This document shows, piece by piece, positions 34,901-42,130 of a DNA stretch of 64,000 bases. Numbering within the stretch: the stretch's first letter is position 1; every line of letters starts with the position of its first letter. The notes below the pieces were generated by a model that saw only the letters and a list, made by a program, of their open reading frames with translations, was not told the DNA's origin and did not search any database. The DNA is from Bemisia tabaci (lineage: Eukaryota; Arthropoda; Insecta; Hemiptera; Aleyrodidae): contig NC_092794.1 of assembly GCF_918797505.1 (NCBI RefSeq), positions 32,664,122 to 32,728,121 on the forward strand, read 5' to 3'. A program made the position numbers and the translations under genes.

Positions 34901-37900
34901 AGGGGTTTTACGAAAAAAAAAAACGAAAATACCTTTTGTTAAGCTATTGATGAGCACTTTACGAAACCACAATTTTTTTCGGTTCCGACAATTAGGACAG
35001 CCACTGTGACGTCATATCTGAACACGTGCGGTATTTTTTTCAAAAATTGAACTCCCCGAAACTCGAGAACCACGCATCGTAGAGGATTTTGGTACGGAAC
35101 TTTTCTGCTTGTTTTGAGCCATGGAACAACCCCTGGAAGTTTGTCGTCACTTAGTTGTTACACCTTGTATACTGCTTAACGATCTAACCTGTTAAGTGAC
35201 CAGGATGTAAATTATGACTGGGGAGCTGGAGAAAAGGCCGTTTTTTCCAGTTTCTCGAGTTTGAGACCGTTTTTCGTGTGGACAGTCCAAGCTGAGAGAG
35301 AGTGTCAAGTATCGAATCCTATCGAATTTTTCGCGTTCTTTCTGAATTTGTTATTATTTTGGTGTATTACAAACAAAAAATGCTCCCCAAGCCCCCCAAC
35401 AACCCCTAACCCCCCCCCCCCCACAGAAAAACCCCAAAACCCCCCTAAAATCTTGAAAAATTCTCTGAATGGCCCACTTAACATGATTTTTCACCATTTT
35501 CACTCGTTCCAATCGAAAGTACGCAACAAATTACCCGGATACAGGTATCCCATGAATGATTGGCGAATCTTCCCGGAGAGTTAGCGAATTTTCATGTTTT
35601 ATTCAAGGATGGTTCCATTCAACAAAAGTCCATTTTTAACTATGAGCGCAATTTTTCCACACCGTAATTTTTGGCGTGTTTCATGTACTGGTATGTAACT
35701 TTAATCTGTTAAATTTTGGTGATGTGGCAAAATTGTGCTGGGTGTAAATGAAGACTAATAATCGTGGAAAATGCAGTTTTTTCGGTTTTCTCAAGTTTAG
35801 AGCTGTTTTTCGTGTTGACAGTTTAAGCTGAGAAAATGTCTAACCAATGATTTCTGACGGATTTTTTACGCTCTTTTTGAATCTGCAATCGTTTTTGTTG
35901 TATAATCATCCGTTTTCTAGTTATAGGTGAAAAATTGCCAAAAAACCCCAAAAATCGTTGAAAATATCTAGAATGACCCCTAAACCCTTCGTTGCACGGT
36001 GGTACACTTGTCATACCACTTCGGTTTTTAATTTTTACAGCGCTGCCAATGTGATGAGCGGGCTCAACTACTGAATCATTGGGTCCAATATACCTCTAGT
36101 TATCGTTGCTAAATGGTATGACCATTCATTTTTACAAAATGATATGGCTACAGCGTATTGTATGTCATGAAAACCCGGTATTTTAGGTTATGTTGGATCC
36201 GCATTGTTTTTCTTCGAGTCATGTGTGAAAAATAGGTGTTATTTTTTAGATAAATGTGATTCTCTAATCTAACTAGCCGTAATTTACTAGGTGCATTGCA
36301 GTTTTTACTTGATTTTTCATTTTGGTCGATTTTTTGAGCTGAAATAAAGTGGTATGACAGTTATACCACCGCACACACAGCATTTTGTAGATAACTCAAT
36401 TTTCTGTGCCATCTCGAGGAAATCTTTCTCCCCGTTTCAAGTTTTGATCCCAATGTCACTCGAGAACCGACATTTCCTTGTCCTAAGCTTATTTTTTGGG
36501 TGAAGGGTGAAGCTACTACTTACCTCTCAAATTCAGTCGCCATCTTGGATTTGGGGCACCCTCTTTGACCGGGGTTTTTTTTTATGACTGCATGCTTGAA
36601 ATGTGCGACTAAAGTGATATAAGAATTGAAATCTAACTTGTCTAATCACATAAAATCCAAAAAATGCTCCCTCCCACCTTTCAAAATTGGCAACCATCTT
36701 GGATTTAGGGTACTTTCTTTGAAAAGGAGGCCTTTATGACTTCATATATGAAATTCACAACAATAATTTTATCACAATTGATATCTGATATTGATATCAG
36801 ATGCCTCATCACGTAAGAATTTAAAAAATACACCCTCCTGCCTTTCAAATTTGACCGCCATCTTGGATTTTGGGACACCCTCCTTGACCGGGGGGGGGGG
36901 GGTTGGTTGGTGGGGGTGTTATGACTTTATATATGATGTGGGTGTTATGACTTTATATATGATGTGGGTGACCAAAGTGACATTGGAATTGATACCTAAC
37001 TTGCCTAATCACTTATAATTGCAAAAAATGCACCCTCCTGCCTTTTAAATTTGGCCGCCATCTTGGATTTAGGGTACCCCCTTTGACCAGGAGGCCTTTA
37101 TGACTTTACATATAAAATTTACGAAAAAAGATACATCAGAATTGATATTTCAGGTGTCTGATCAAGTAAAAATTTAAAAAATACACCTTGCTGTCTTTCA
37201 AATTTGGCCGCCATCTTGGATTTGGGGCTCTGTCGTTGACTGGAGGGCTTTTATGACTTCACATATGAAATCGACGACTAAATTTACATCAGAATTGATA
37301 CCTCACTTGCCCAATAACGTAAACTTTTTAAAAAATGCACCCTCCTGCCTTTCAAATTTGGTCGCCATCTTTGATTTGGGGCTTTTTCGTTGACCGGGGG
37401 GCTATTATGACTTCTTATATGAAATTTTGGACCAAATTTTCATAAGAATTGATATCTCACTTGTCTAATCACGTAAAAATTTTTAAAATGCACCCTCCTG
37501 CCTTCCAAAGTCAGACATCTTGAATTCGGGGCAGTATCTTTGACTGTGGAGGGGGGGGGGGCTGTTTTGACTTCATACATTAAATCTACTACCAAAATGA
37601 CCCAGAAAATGATACCGCACATGCCACTCTTTATTGACCACAAATATTCTTTAGTTTTTTTCTCCCCCCCCCCTCCCACAAAAAATTTTCCCCTAGAACT
37701 TCAAATATACACCCCCTTTCTTTTTCTTCTTTTCCCCCATTCCTTCCACCCTAATTCTGTGTAGTCACAAAGTTTTTGGATTTTGACCTTTTTCATATTC
37801 ATTTAAAAAAAATTTTGCTAGTGTTTGAAATTTAAATTTTGACTTTTTTTTTATTTATTTATTTTCATCTTGACTGCCGTTCTCCACTCGCTGGAACCCC

Positions 37901-39425
37901 CCCCCCCCCCTCCTATACCTGACCCAAAAATGATATATGTGATAATCGATATCACTAAAATTAGAAAGTTGAAATCATACATACATACAAATGTACTCTA
38001 TATATTAAAATCCAATGTGGTCAGCAAAGTGGTATCACAATTATACCACCGCACAATGAGAAACCTGGAAGGTGAGTGTGCGGTGGTATGACAGTTCTAC
38101 CACTTTTCCTACCCCTACAGTATTTTAGAGAAGGGATGAAAAAAATTTTTGCAGCGTTTTTTGTGCTTATCTTTATCATTAAAATTTAACCATAACATTT
38201 TTTTTTAAAAAAAATGAAAAAAAAATTTCCGTGCAACAAAGGGTTATTAAAAGTGGGTTTAGACAATTTTCGCCTGTTCCATTGAAAAGTACGCAAAAAA
38301 TTACGTGTGTGAACCTCTCGTATTCATGAAACAAAGCTTTTTTGGGCTCGTCGTAAAATTAAAACCATTTTTCAGCCGAAAAATTGAGTCGGCTGTTTTG
38401 GCAGGAAAACGATGCACAATCGCAAAAATATTTTGCGCCAGAATGCACCTACCCTAGGGTACTTAAAATATGGGTTCAGATGATTTTTTGAAGTGGGGCC
38501 AAAATCGGCCCTTATCGATACCCCTCCTTTGGATTTCTTGGGGTTGATTATCTGGGTAACCATCTTTTTCTGGAGAATCTACGTCAATTTTGAGACCAAG
38601 AGACATTATGGAGGGGGGTACTGGCCCCCTCTTCAGGGGGTCATTTTTGGGCCTTGGATGGGCCGAATATGGATTTTTAGGGGTCAATTTCACGTGAAAT
38701 TTTCCGTGCTTTTCAATTCTGATGCGATCAATCCGCAATTCGGTCGAGAACCGTGACTTTTAGCATCGTGACCCCCCTTTACCCCCCAAGGGGAACCACG
38801 GGACCACGAAATTCGGATTCCTTGGGGTCAATTCCCTATGCAACCCCGCGGTCCCCGACTTCGTACGACCTAAAACAACCGAGAAAAAGGCCTGGTACGG
38901 GTGGTCTGAACCACCCTGTATTGTCAGAGAGCGAAAATATTTGGCAAGTATCGTATCAGACGGAGAGGAACGAACTTCACGGTTTAGCTCACGGCCTCCA
39001 CCACAGAACATGTCATTGACACTCGGAGACCCGAATTTCATGGTCATGGGGCTCCCCTGATCTCTCTTGATATCAATTATCCAGAATAACATAATCATAT
39101 ATGTATTGGCTACTAGGGTAAGACAATTCCATGCTTTTTAATTTTTGAGTCTTCCTCTTTGATTAAAAAAAACTGAGTGTGATTCAATTAAATATGAGCA
39201 ACTATGTTGAGACGAGTACAAATTGTTAAGGTGAAATTTCAGCTTACGAATGCTAAAACACATTTCATGATCATGAAATGTTTCAGGCCCGGAGTCAACA
39301 TTGTCGCAAAGACCTCTGAGTCGATGGAGGAGGACCTCCACAGCTGCGTCTAGGACACTGCCTTGCAACAGATATTCTTGGTTTGGTATGATGTTGCTTT
39401 TCAACGCAGCAGTTAAACTATCCAT
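10792..39425 (-). CDS. MED18: Mediator complex subunit 18, complete spliced gene (4 coding exons)
   Basis: Coding exons on the minus strand are join(39425-39248, 28139-28041, 18546-18377, 10983-10792): 178+99+170+192 nt = 639 nt, 212 residues plus TAA. Phases fit at every junction (split Arg codon C|GT, split Gly codon G|GT, then codon boundary). MED18 pairs with MED20 in the movable jaw of the Mediator head module, held by MED8, and helps link activators to RNA polymerase II in the nucleus. Recognised family signatures in order: EYLLQGSVLD, HRLRGLCDN, PETFHDHEM, LRVRRALD, LRYIGQSELG, FRKGRMKITVSKIFK, SQSYLVELSV, MKNFAEQLRPLVQL and KIDYKRL. Human MED18 is about 208 residues, so length is normal. 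No frameshift or stop is seen. All three introns are swollen with mobile elements. The exact start is uncertain because a splice acceptor lies just upstream of the chosen ATG. Confidence 0.95.
12010..13210 (-). mobile_element. Jockey-like non-LTR retrotransposon, 3' half, decayed
   Basis: Read on the minus strand, the order is: GxPxGSCLSPLLY near 13100 (the RT motif before the catalytic box), YADGALVLASS near 13030 (catalytic YADD changed to YADG), KYLGLHLD and HINKKV near 12800, a second frame with RPVWSYGCQLWG near 12650, and a C-terminal RRLKRRKPYEL block near 12310. It ends in an AAATA-type tail at 12010-12040, as expected for the 3' end of this class. Frameshifts, stops and the lost Asp show it is dead. 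Jockey clade is the best guess; CR1-like clades are an alternative. Confidence 0.8.
12702..13136 (-). pseudogene. Reverse transcriptase fragment (Jockey-like)
   Basis: The open frame of 144 codons covers the palm region after the YADD-like box through AKYLGLHLDSRLRRGAHI. The second catalytic Asp is replaced by Gly. The upstream part is in another frame, so this is a broken fragment of the surrounding element, not a host gene. Confidence 0.85.
13768..14983. mobile_element. Transib-like DNA transposon (non-autonomous), 1216 bp, TSD CGATG
   Basis: Both ends read CACAGTGGGAAAAACAGCC inward and the TIR continues to about 39 bp with one mismatch. The element is flanked by perfect 5-bp direct repeats CGATG (13763-13767 and 14984-14988). 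A CACWRTG-type heptamer plus a GC-rich 5-bp duplication is the known signature of the Transib superfamily, the relatives of RAG1. No transposase core is recognisable inside; a short exon-like frame lies near the right end (14725-14913, minus) and a tRNA-like unit at 14263-14330. Confidence 0.75.
14263..14330 (-). repeat. tRNA-like unit (SINE head) inside the Transib-like element
   Basis: On the minus strand it starts GTCACCGATAGCCTAGCGG (A box) and ends GTCCGGGTTCGATCCCCG (B box), about 68 nt. The T arm can pair, but I cannot fold a proper anticodon arm, so I call it a tRNA-derived SINE head and not a functional tRNA gene. Confidence 0.55.
15028..15879. mobile_element. hAT-type MITE, 852 bp, 8-bp TSD
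   Basis: Ends are CAGGGCCGGATT on both sides, with the inverted repeat continuing weakly through a GGCCCATGG block. The flanks are ATTGTGAG (15020-15027) and ATCGTGAG (15880-15887), an 8-bp duplication with one mismatch. CAGGG ends with 8-bp duplications fit hAT. No transposase is present. Confidence 0.8.
15373..15590. repeat. Tandem repeat, 3 units of about 70-78 bp
   Basis: Three units each begin GCGCCTACAAGA and carry CGCATTGCGCCAAACAC and GTGCGGTCAGCGTGAAAC-like blocks. They lie inside the hAT-type MITE and give paired open frames on both strands that are not genes. Confidence 0.85.
18377..18546 (-). CDS. MED18: MED18 exon 3
   Basis: A 170-nt exon encoding DKSRPTIVRSS, EFLTELGCRMDFEYILRGY and MFRKGRMKITVSKIFK. 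The acceptor is cttactatggcag and the donor AAG|gtttgc is weaker than consensus. It is one of the most conserved MED18 blocks (the fold's long beta-hairpin region). Confidence 0.95.
19100..19740 (+). mobile_element. Non-LTR retrotransposon fragment, RT C-terminal region
   Basis: The plus strand encodes VLPILHFCSVVYSPY, KLESTHHYLLRFLAFKSG and HDY, the classic end of CR1/Jockey-type reverse transcriptases (YxRPILEYxSxVWSP, KLESVQxxFLRFL). The similarity goes on with frameshifts through a RTSPI-less, RFHF-like region to about 19735. Only the last third of the RT remains. Orientation is opposite to MED18. Confidence 0.75.
19949..20050 (-). CDS. Possible first exon of an unknown gene nested in MED18 intron 2
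   Basis: An ATG at 20050 opens 34 codons (MTGFGVKAGASTLKASKSYQ...EVEKSE) ending at a near-ideal donor, GAG|gtaagt, at a codon boundary. The sequence just upstream is GC-richer than its surroundings and contains an inverted CCAAT (attgg near 20132), so it could be a promoter. I do not recognise the peptide and found no partner exon. It could also be chance. Confidence 0.3.
20531..20572 (-). ncRNA. Hammerhead-like motif (Penelope type), decayed
   Basis: Minus strand: CTGATGA, a 6-bp stem II (GGTGGC/GTAGCCACT side), then AAAACGCGTT where GAAAC is expected. Stem I partner sequence is missing. It forms an inverted pair with 20601-20640. Confidence 0.4.
20601..20640 (+). ncRNA. Hammerhead-like motif, decayed, inverted partner
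   Basis: Plus strand: GTCAGCTGATTT (CTGANGA box degraded), stem II GGTGGT/GCCGCC with wobbles, then GAAACGG. It is the mirror of 20531-20572 and probably part of the same Penelope-like repeat remnant. Confidence 0.35.
20845..21405 (+). pseudogene. RT thumb/linker fragment of the endonuclease-type non-LTR element
   Basis: An open frame of 186 codons starting inside a deletion junction. It carries HPRADADRL and GGRGFTEIAAL, a long lysine-rich linker (KKNTKTKLEERRKSNWNEKK), and GDLKGETEELIISCQDQD. A CX2CX8HX4C knuckle follows in another frame at about 21440. No start of its own is likely. Confidence 0.75.
21550..22568. mobile_element. Foldback element, 1019 bp, TA target duplication
   Basis: Arms of about 350 bp (left to about 21890, right from about 22215) pair well, for example AAGCGATTTTTGGCGAA, CTGGAGAGGCAC and GGCACTCCTTGACCCTC. 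Flanked by TA at 21548-21549 and 22569-22570. Removing it brings together coding pieces of the non-LTR element, off by one base. No coding capacity. Confidence 0.8.
22600..23813. mobile_element. Near-perfect foldback element, 1214 bp, TA target duplication
   Basis: Ends CAGGGTGTACCAAAAGTCC on both sides and arms of almost 600 bp with few differences around a 20-bp centre near 23200. TA lies on both sides (22598-22599, 23814-23815). Excision leaving one TA gives an exact in-frame reading HWNVCRHYNIKLVEKWFEY of the interrupted element, which proves the boundaries. CAGGGTG plus TA suggests a Tc1/mariner-mobilised non-autonomous element. The paired open frames at both ends are the same arm read twice. 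Confidence 0.92.
23814..24260 (+). pseudogene. Restriction-like endonuclease domain of the non-LTR element
   Basis: In one frame with a few stops: VEKWFEYKPE, TIIRNMQVHTDHYI, KKADLIIKDK, NICLLINIAVLSDYN, EKITKYS, RMWEMKTRIILAIIGG, IPGKRN and LLKWH. This order is typical of the C-terminal REL domain (R-PD-D-K type) in R2-like elements. The usual RPD is here KAD, a lost catalytic motif. Confidence 0.75.
24440..24625 (+). pseudogene. Second copy of the same non-LTR family, RT N-terminal piece
   Basis: Plus-strand frame reads NEAEHNKDAEWNAELRSDFE, then a stop, WNEITEAEV, NWKVPGSDTVQNY. It starts right after an AATAATAAT stretch. It is homologous to 20650-20760. The rest of this copy probably resumes at 26390 after inserted sequence. 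Confidence 0.7.
24850..25910. repeat. Foldback element with GC-rich outer and AT-rich inner arms
   Basis: Outer arms 24880-24990 and 25770-25870 share GAGTGCGCGTCAACC, CCGCGGGCCGCGATGCTCACC and CGCCTCCCCGAC. Inner arms 25030-25125 and 25565-25665 share AATTTCGTATTTGCGG, TTTTGCTCATTAATATG and ACACTGATAATTT-like blocks. The centre is 25130-25560. Exact ends and target duplication were not found. Confidence 0.8.
26222..26258 (-). ncRNA. Hammerhead-like motif (Penelope type)
   Basis: Minus strand: CTGACGA, stem II CGCT-AACA-AGCG, GAAAC, a minimal stem III (AC..GT) and a GTA cleavage triplet before GTGGCGC. The stem I partner is mismatched here, so activity is doubtful. The core fits the CUGANGA..GAAA consensus. 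Confidence 0.5.
26390..27190 (+). mobile_element. Non-LTR (REL family) second copy, RT C-terminal part
   Basis: Plus strand: KMPYIAKA, then HPSAEIHRLYVTRKKGGRGL near 26490-26550, the long linker, KPMHGQYPR and WLTNGHLKGETKSLMVAVQD in the frame 26641-27102, CRLC..Y..Y (knuckle with His and last Cys lost), and HFEVCRKLNVQVEAKKWYVHF to about 27180. No endonuclease domain follows. It is the same family as 20640-24440, more diverged. Confidence 0.75.
26641..27102 (+). pseudogene. Fragment of non-LTR ORF (linker and knuckle)
   Basis: 153 codons with HLKGETKSLMVAVQDQALAT and CRLCGRYDETIDYVVSGYP. Compared with the intact CX2CX7HX4C form, the His and fourth Cys are Tyr. Not a host gene. Confidence 0.75.
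27310..27368. repeat. GACACA-rich microsatellite
   Basis: Interrupted runs of GACACA/ACACAG-type units directly after the second non-LTR copy. Confidence 0.7.
28041..28139 (-). CDS. MED18: MED18 exon 2
   Basis: A 99-nt exon, too short to show up as an open frame, encoding 32 full codons with LLLRVRRALD and PWQLRYIGQSEL. The acceptor is ttgaaatag, and the donor is G|gtaatt. It begins with GT, completing the C left by exon 1 to CGT (Arg), and ends with G, completed by GT of exon 3 to Gly. These two phase matches and the family motifs make it secure. Confidence 0.95.
29120..29166 (-). ncRNA. Hammerhead ribozyme, type I, left arm
   Basis: Minus strand: stem I ACTGCA, CTGAGGA, stem II GGCC-CAACAA-GGCC, GAAAC, a two-pair stem III (AC GC GT), cleavage triplet GTC, then TGCAGA closing stem I. 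All conserved core bases (CUGANGA, GAAA, NUH) are present. The very short stem III is the form described for Penelope-like elements. The predicted cut is after the base opposite 29126. Confidence 0.72.
29354..29398 (+). ncRNA. Hammerhead ribozyme, type I, right arm
   Basis: Plus strand: stem I ACTGCA (29354-29359), CTGAGGA (29360-29366), stem II GGCC-CAACGA-GGCC, GAAAC (29383-29387), minimal stem III, GTC with predicted cleavage after 29392, then TGCAGT (29393-29398) completing stem I with six pairs. The core is intact. Confidence 0.78.
30078..31665. repeat. Foldback element, left end CAGGGTGTGCGATGAG
   Basis: About 30380-30580 pairs with about 31480-31665 (shared GAAGGAAGTACTCGG-like, GAGCCGATTCAT, GCGCAAGGC). 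The left end at 30078 has a CAGGGTGTG terminus like other TA-inserting elements here, but no matching right end was seen, so it may be truncated. Confidence 0.7.
31668..32390. repeat. Foldback element, about 165-bp arms
   Basis: 31668-31835 pairs with 32210-32380: GTCAGTGACTCTCTCTA, TTGATATAAAGTTC and CGAGATATTC-like blocks. The centre 31836-32209 carries open frames on both strands with no family match. It abuts the previous foldback. Confidence 0.75.
32836..33455. repeat. Foldback inserted in the left arm of the giant element
   Basis: About 32840-33100 pairs with about 33205-33460 (GCCCCCTCCTCAGGGGTTAC, CACTTAAGATGTAAAAGTG, CAATTTGCGATTCGG). The right outer arm of the host element lacks it, which shows insertion after the host palindrome formed. 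Confidence 0.8.
36520..37640. repeat. Tandem array, about 155-bp monomer, about 7 copies
   Basis: Each unit carries CGCCATCTTGGATTTGGGG (copies near 36538, 36700, 36858, 37056, 37208, 37361, 37511), a TTATGACTTCATATATGAAA-like block, and CACCCTCCTGCCTTTCAAA. A 24-bp sub-repeat is doubled near 36920-36970. It lies inside the giant foldback. Confidence 0.9.
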
Positions 39426-39452
39426 TGCAGTATTCACAGGCTGACCCCAATC
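39248..39452 (-). CDS. MED18: MED18 exon 1 (first recognised coding exon; ATG at 39425)
   Basis: The exon encodes the N-terminal part with EYLLQGSVLD and HRLRGLCDN. Its 3' end is a good donor, C|gtaagc, after the first base of an Arg codon. On the 5' side a pyrimidine-rich acceptor, tctcttccag, ends at 39453, so at least one upstream exon probably exists. The frame stays open from the acceptor (DWGQPVNTA) to the Met at 39425, so translation could start in an unseen upstream exon. I chose 39425 because it gives a family-typical length and the residues before it do not match MED18 as I know it. Confidence 0.9.
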
Positions 39453-40030
39453 CTGGAAGAGATGGAAAGAAACAACATAAATAACAGAAACAATCAAAAG
39501 AAATACTAAAATAGATAAGTCTCACTGTAACTGCAAAGACGTAAAATAACCGCTCGTCATATGGAGATATATTCGAAACAAATATTCATACGCATGAGAA
39601 GTATACGCAGAGCGACTGTGAGAGAAGAGAGAGAATAACGCAGAGAACACGATGATGTAGGTTAAGGCTACTTGCATCAGTCGCCATAGTGGAGGGTGGG
39701 AGCGCGCAGACAGCTGTGCAGTCAAATGAGAAACGATAAATTCAGTATTTTTTTTTTATTATAATTTTTCCTTCATAAGAGCAGTCCACAATTACAGAGA
39801 CGTACACTATACATTTCGTTGATTTGATGGCCAGTATGAAAAATAAAATATGTCCGGTTTACCGCCTTACATGAAACATGAACTTGCTTATGAAAAAACT
39901 GCCTACAAAAAATGTCGAAGTAGTTGGATTTTCTGCTCTAATGCGCAGCCATTCAGGTACCGCCTTTCCTCCAGGGTTTCCTACATTTTGTTCTAGTACG
40001 GTTTTGAATGCTGTTTGGCGTTATCGTCTT
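39453..40030 (-). other. Region upstream of MED18 exon 1; promoter or 5' UTR exon not resolved
   Basis: The acceptor at 39453-39454 implies an upstream MED18 exon. A short GC-richer patch at 39665-39725 with an ATGGCGACTG on the minus strand is a possible leader, but I see no convincing donor. No core promoter motif is claimed. Confidence 0.35.
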
Positions 40031-40039
40031 TATAATATA

Positions 40040-40134
40040 GTTCTCACTTTCCCTTTTTCGCCCGATGTAAAAAAAAAGTAAAAAAAAAAAACGTGAAATC
40101 TTTTTGCATCGGGTGAAAAAGTAAAAGTGAGTAC
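40040..40134. mobile_element. Short MITE, 95 bp, TA flanks
   Basis: GTTCTCACTTTCCCTTTTTC on the left and the reverse complement GTACTCACTTTTACTTTTTC on the right, with TA at 40038-40039 and 40135-40136. The centre is A-rich. Confidence 0.7.
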
Positions 40135-40569
40135 TATGCTGATACAACCCGATAAAGGAGGAAAAAGAAACATAACGTTATCGTCATTGCCTCCGAATGC
40201 AATTCTAGTCTCAAGAATTAATAAACTGTTCAATAATGTAAGTAATTCTTGGTACTTATTATTATTTCATCAAGTTATAGGCCCAGTCGCGCTTGCATGC
40301 TCTTATTTCTTCGTTTCGGTTCAGTCGGGTATACACGCTCGTGAAACTTGTTGTTGCTAATGTTGTGTCAATGTTGATAAGTACAAATGCTTGATTTCCG
40401 AATTTGTTCCATTCATTATGGATACAAAAATCGAACTGGAAATTGACAGACCAGAGAGCCAAAGAGAGTGGTGCGACTGGAAGTTCCCAGAGGTCATCTT
40501 GCAAAAATGGATTGGCATGAGAAATGTCGTCGAAGGAATTCAAGATCCCTCCAAACCACTGACTACATA

Positions 40570-41390
40570 GGTTGTCTCAAAAGTACTGCAGGTTTTTTTT
40601 TTTTTTTTTGGACGAACGGTGGTAGATATCAAAATGCGGTTTGTGTAATCTTAAAGACCGAGCAATTACCAATAAAACAAGACAAATCCGAGCTCTCTAA
40701 GTCAAAAAATGACCAAGTTACAGTGTTTTGAAAATGACTTGTAGAGGTGACCCCTCCAGGATTTTTAGCTTATTTTCTGGAAAAAACAAAGATTTGATTA
40801 ATCAAAAAGTCTACAGACAAATCGTTGCGATCGAATGAAGTTGGCAACATAGTATCAGCCCGGACCTTTCACGCTGCAATTTTTGGTTACTCCCTATGTT
40901 GAAAAAGGGCTTAAAAGCAGGAAGTTTAACTCCATCAACGAGATAAAAAGAGCTGTTGAAACTTTCTTAAAGAACATCAGGCAAGAGGAATTGGAAAAAA
41001 CATGTTTGAAGAAGTGGGAAGAACGGTTGCGGCGCTGTGTGGCAAGTGATAGAACATATTTTGAGAAGGAAACTAGTGTCCAGTGATCCAGTGAAGAAGA
41101 GTAAATGCTAGTGATCTTGGTAAGATTCTGCAAAATTGATTTAATAAAACCACTTGAAGCCATAATTCTTTGTTTTTTTTCCAGAAAAGAAGCTGAAAAT
41201 CCTGTAGGGGTCTCTTCTACAAGTCATTTTCAAAACACTGTAACTTGGTCATTTTTTAACTTAGAGAGCTCGAATTTGTCTTGTTTTATTGGTAATTGCT
41301 CGGTCTTTAAGACTACACAAACCGCATTTTGATATCTGCTACTGTTCGTCCAAAAAAAAAAAAAAAAAGTGCAGTACTTTTGGGACAACG
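40570..41390 (+). mobile_element. Mariner-like element with long TIRs, internally deleted, 821 bp
   Basis: TIRs of about 200 bp begin GTTGTCTCAAAAGTACTGCA (left) and GTTGTCCCAAAAGTACTGCA (right, inward). TA is at 40568-40569 and 41391-41392. Between them only the transposase C-terminus survives. It sits inside a Copia-like gag fragment. Confidence 0.88.
40883..41086 (+). pseudogene. Mariner transposase C-terminal remnant
   Basis: About 60 residues: PYVEKGLKSRKFNSINEIK, AVETFLKNI, KKWEERLRRCVASDRTYFEK. It matches the end of mariner transposases (GRKFSSDEE, W..RWxKCIASNGDYFE). The DDD catalytic part is absent. Confidence 0.8.
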
Positions 41391-41699
41391 TATGTACAAC
41401 TGCTACAAAAACTAACTTAGAAAAGCACCGTGCAGAGAAGAGAGCTTTTGCTACATTGGATTTTGGGGCTCTACAGATGATAGTGAGCATAATGACATGT
41501 ACCGTTCGTCCATTGATTAACATGAAAAAAAAGTCCAGTAAAGAAATGTGGACAAAACTGAAGAGTGTTTTATCACCTAGAACTGCGCAGCAGCAAGACA
41601 GAGGAATGTTATCCTAGGATGACCAACGATATGTGTCATTCATCATCCTAGAATTCCTAACAACATGTCGTAGGATTTTCAATGACATGCATTCTTCTA

Positions 41700-42128
41700 G
41701 AGTACCTTTGTAGACAGAGTATGGCCATTCGTATCTTTTTACTGCAGAATAACTGTGCCCCTTTTTGATTGGTCGACGAGTTTTTAGGCTTCATGATGCT
41801 CTTACAGCCGTAAATAAACAAACAAGATGGCGACTCACCGTAATATTGATAAGAAGCTAAAATTTGAAAAACATTTCAATTATACAGCAGTAACAATTTA
41901 AACTAGCATATCTTCGAATAACACATGAAAACACTATTGAATCGCCTTTCGCCTTTATCATAGGAGGATGTAAGATGTGCATAACCTCAAACTTGCTTGC
42001 TGATAACAGCCATCTTGTTTGTTTATTTACGGCAATTTACGGCCGTAAGAACATCGTATTCGCCTATTTTCTCGCGGCCAATGAGTAACCGGCAAAGAAA
42101 TGGCCATACCTTGCCTATAAGGGTACTC
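41700..42128. mobile_element. TIR element of the GAGTACC family, 429 bp, TA flanks
   Basis: Left GAGTACCTTTGTAGACAG, right inward GAGTACCCTTATAGGCAAG, both followed by a TATGGCCAT. TA at 41698-41699 and 42129-42130. Inside, AAATAAACAAACAAGATGGC occurs as an inverted pair. Related pieces lie at 54759, 57150-57196, 57789-57978 and (reversed) 61260-61380. Confidence 0.85.
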
Positions 42129-42130
42129 TA

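Larger units (their letters stand above)
32438..38918. mobile_element. Giant nested foldback element, 6481 bp, TA target duplication
   Basis: Ends CAGGATGTTTCAGACC (left) and CAGGGTGGTTCAGACC (right, inward) with TA on both sides (32436-32437, 38919-38920). Outer arms 32438-32835 plus 33455-33743 pair with 38918-38245. A second foldback (32836-33455) sits inside the left arm. The next shell, 33743-34505, pairs with 35985-35223, and 34505-34590 with 34965-34890. A further insert at 36000-38240 has ends with GGTGGTATGACAGTT-like sequence and a tandem array. All open frames repeat in mirror pairs; no transposase. Confidence 0.85.
28140..39247 (-). other. MED18: MED18 intron 1 (11.1 kb)
   Basis: Bounded by donor C|gtaagc at 39247 and acceptor atag at 28140. 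It contains a ribozyme-bearing palindrome, two foldbacks and a 6.5 kb nested foldback. 28140-28960, 29560-30075 and 38925-39247 show nothing recognisable. Confidence 0.9.
40417..41616 (+). pseudogene. Copia-like gag fragment, interrupted by a mariner element
   Basis: Left piece (40417-40567): IELEIDRPESQREWCDWKF, LQKWIGMRNVVEGIQDP. Right piece (41393-41616): KHRAEKRAFATLDFGAL, KKSSKEMWTKLKSVLSP. The order (W..WK, VVEG..P, A...I, KEMWTKLKSVY-like) is that of the UBN2/retrotran gag domain of Ty1/Copia polyproteins. The join is one base out of frame after removing the insertion, so the fragment was already decaying or has decayed since. No protease, integrase or LTR is seen. Confidence 0.7.

Noticed and set aside
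36520..37640. CRISPR-like regular repeats
   Set aside because: Units are about 155 bp, degenerate and without short identical repeats separated by unique spacers. It is a satellite in a eukaryotic genome.
33246..39098. Many repeated open frames (ICRSGGSIKTLGG, FFVWTVQAERECQ and others)
   Set aside because: All fall in mirrored arms of the nested foldback; none has a domain or codon pattern of a gene.
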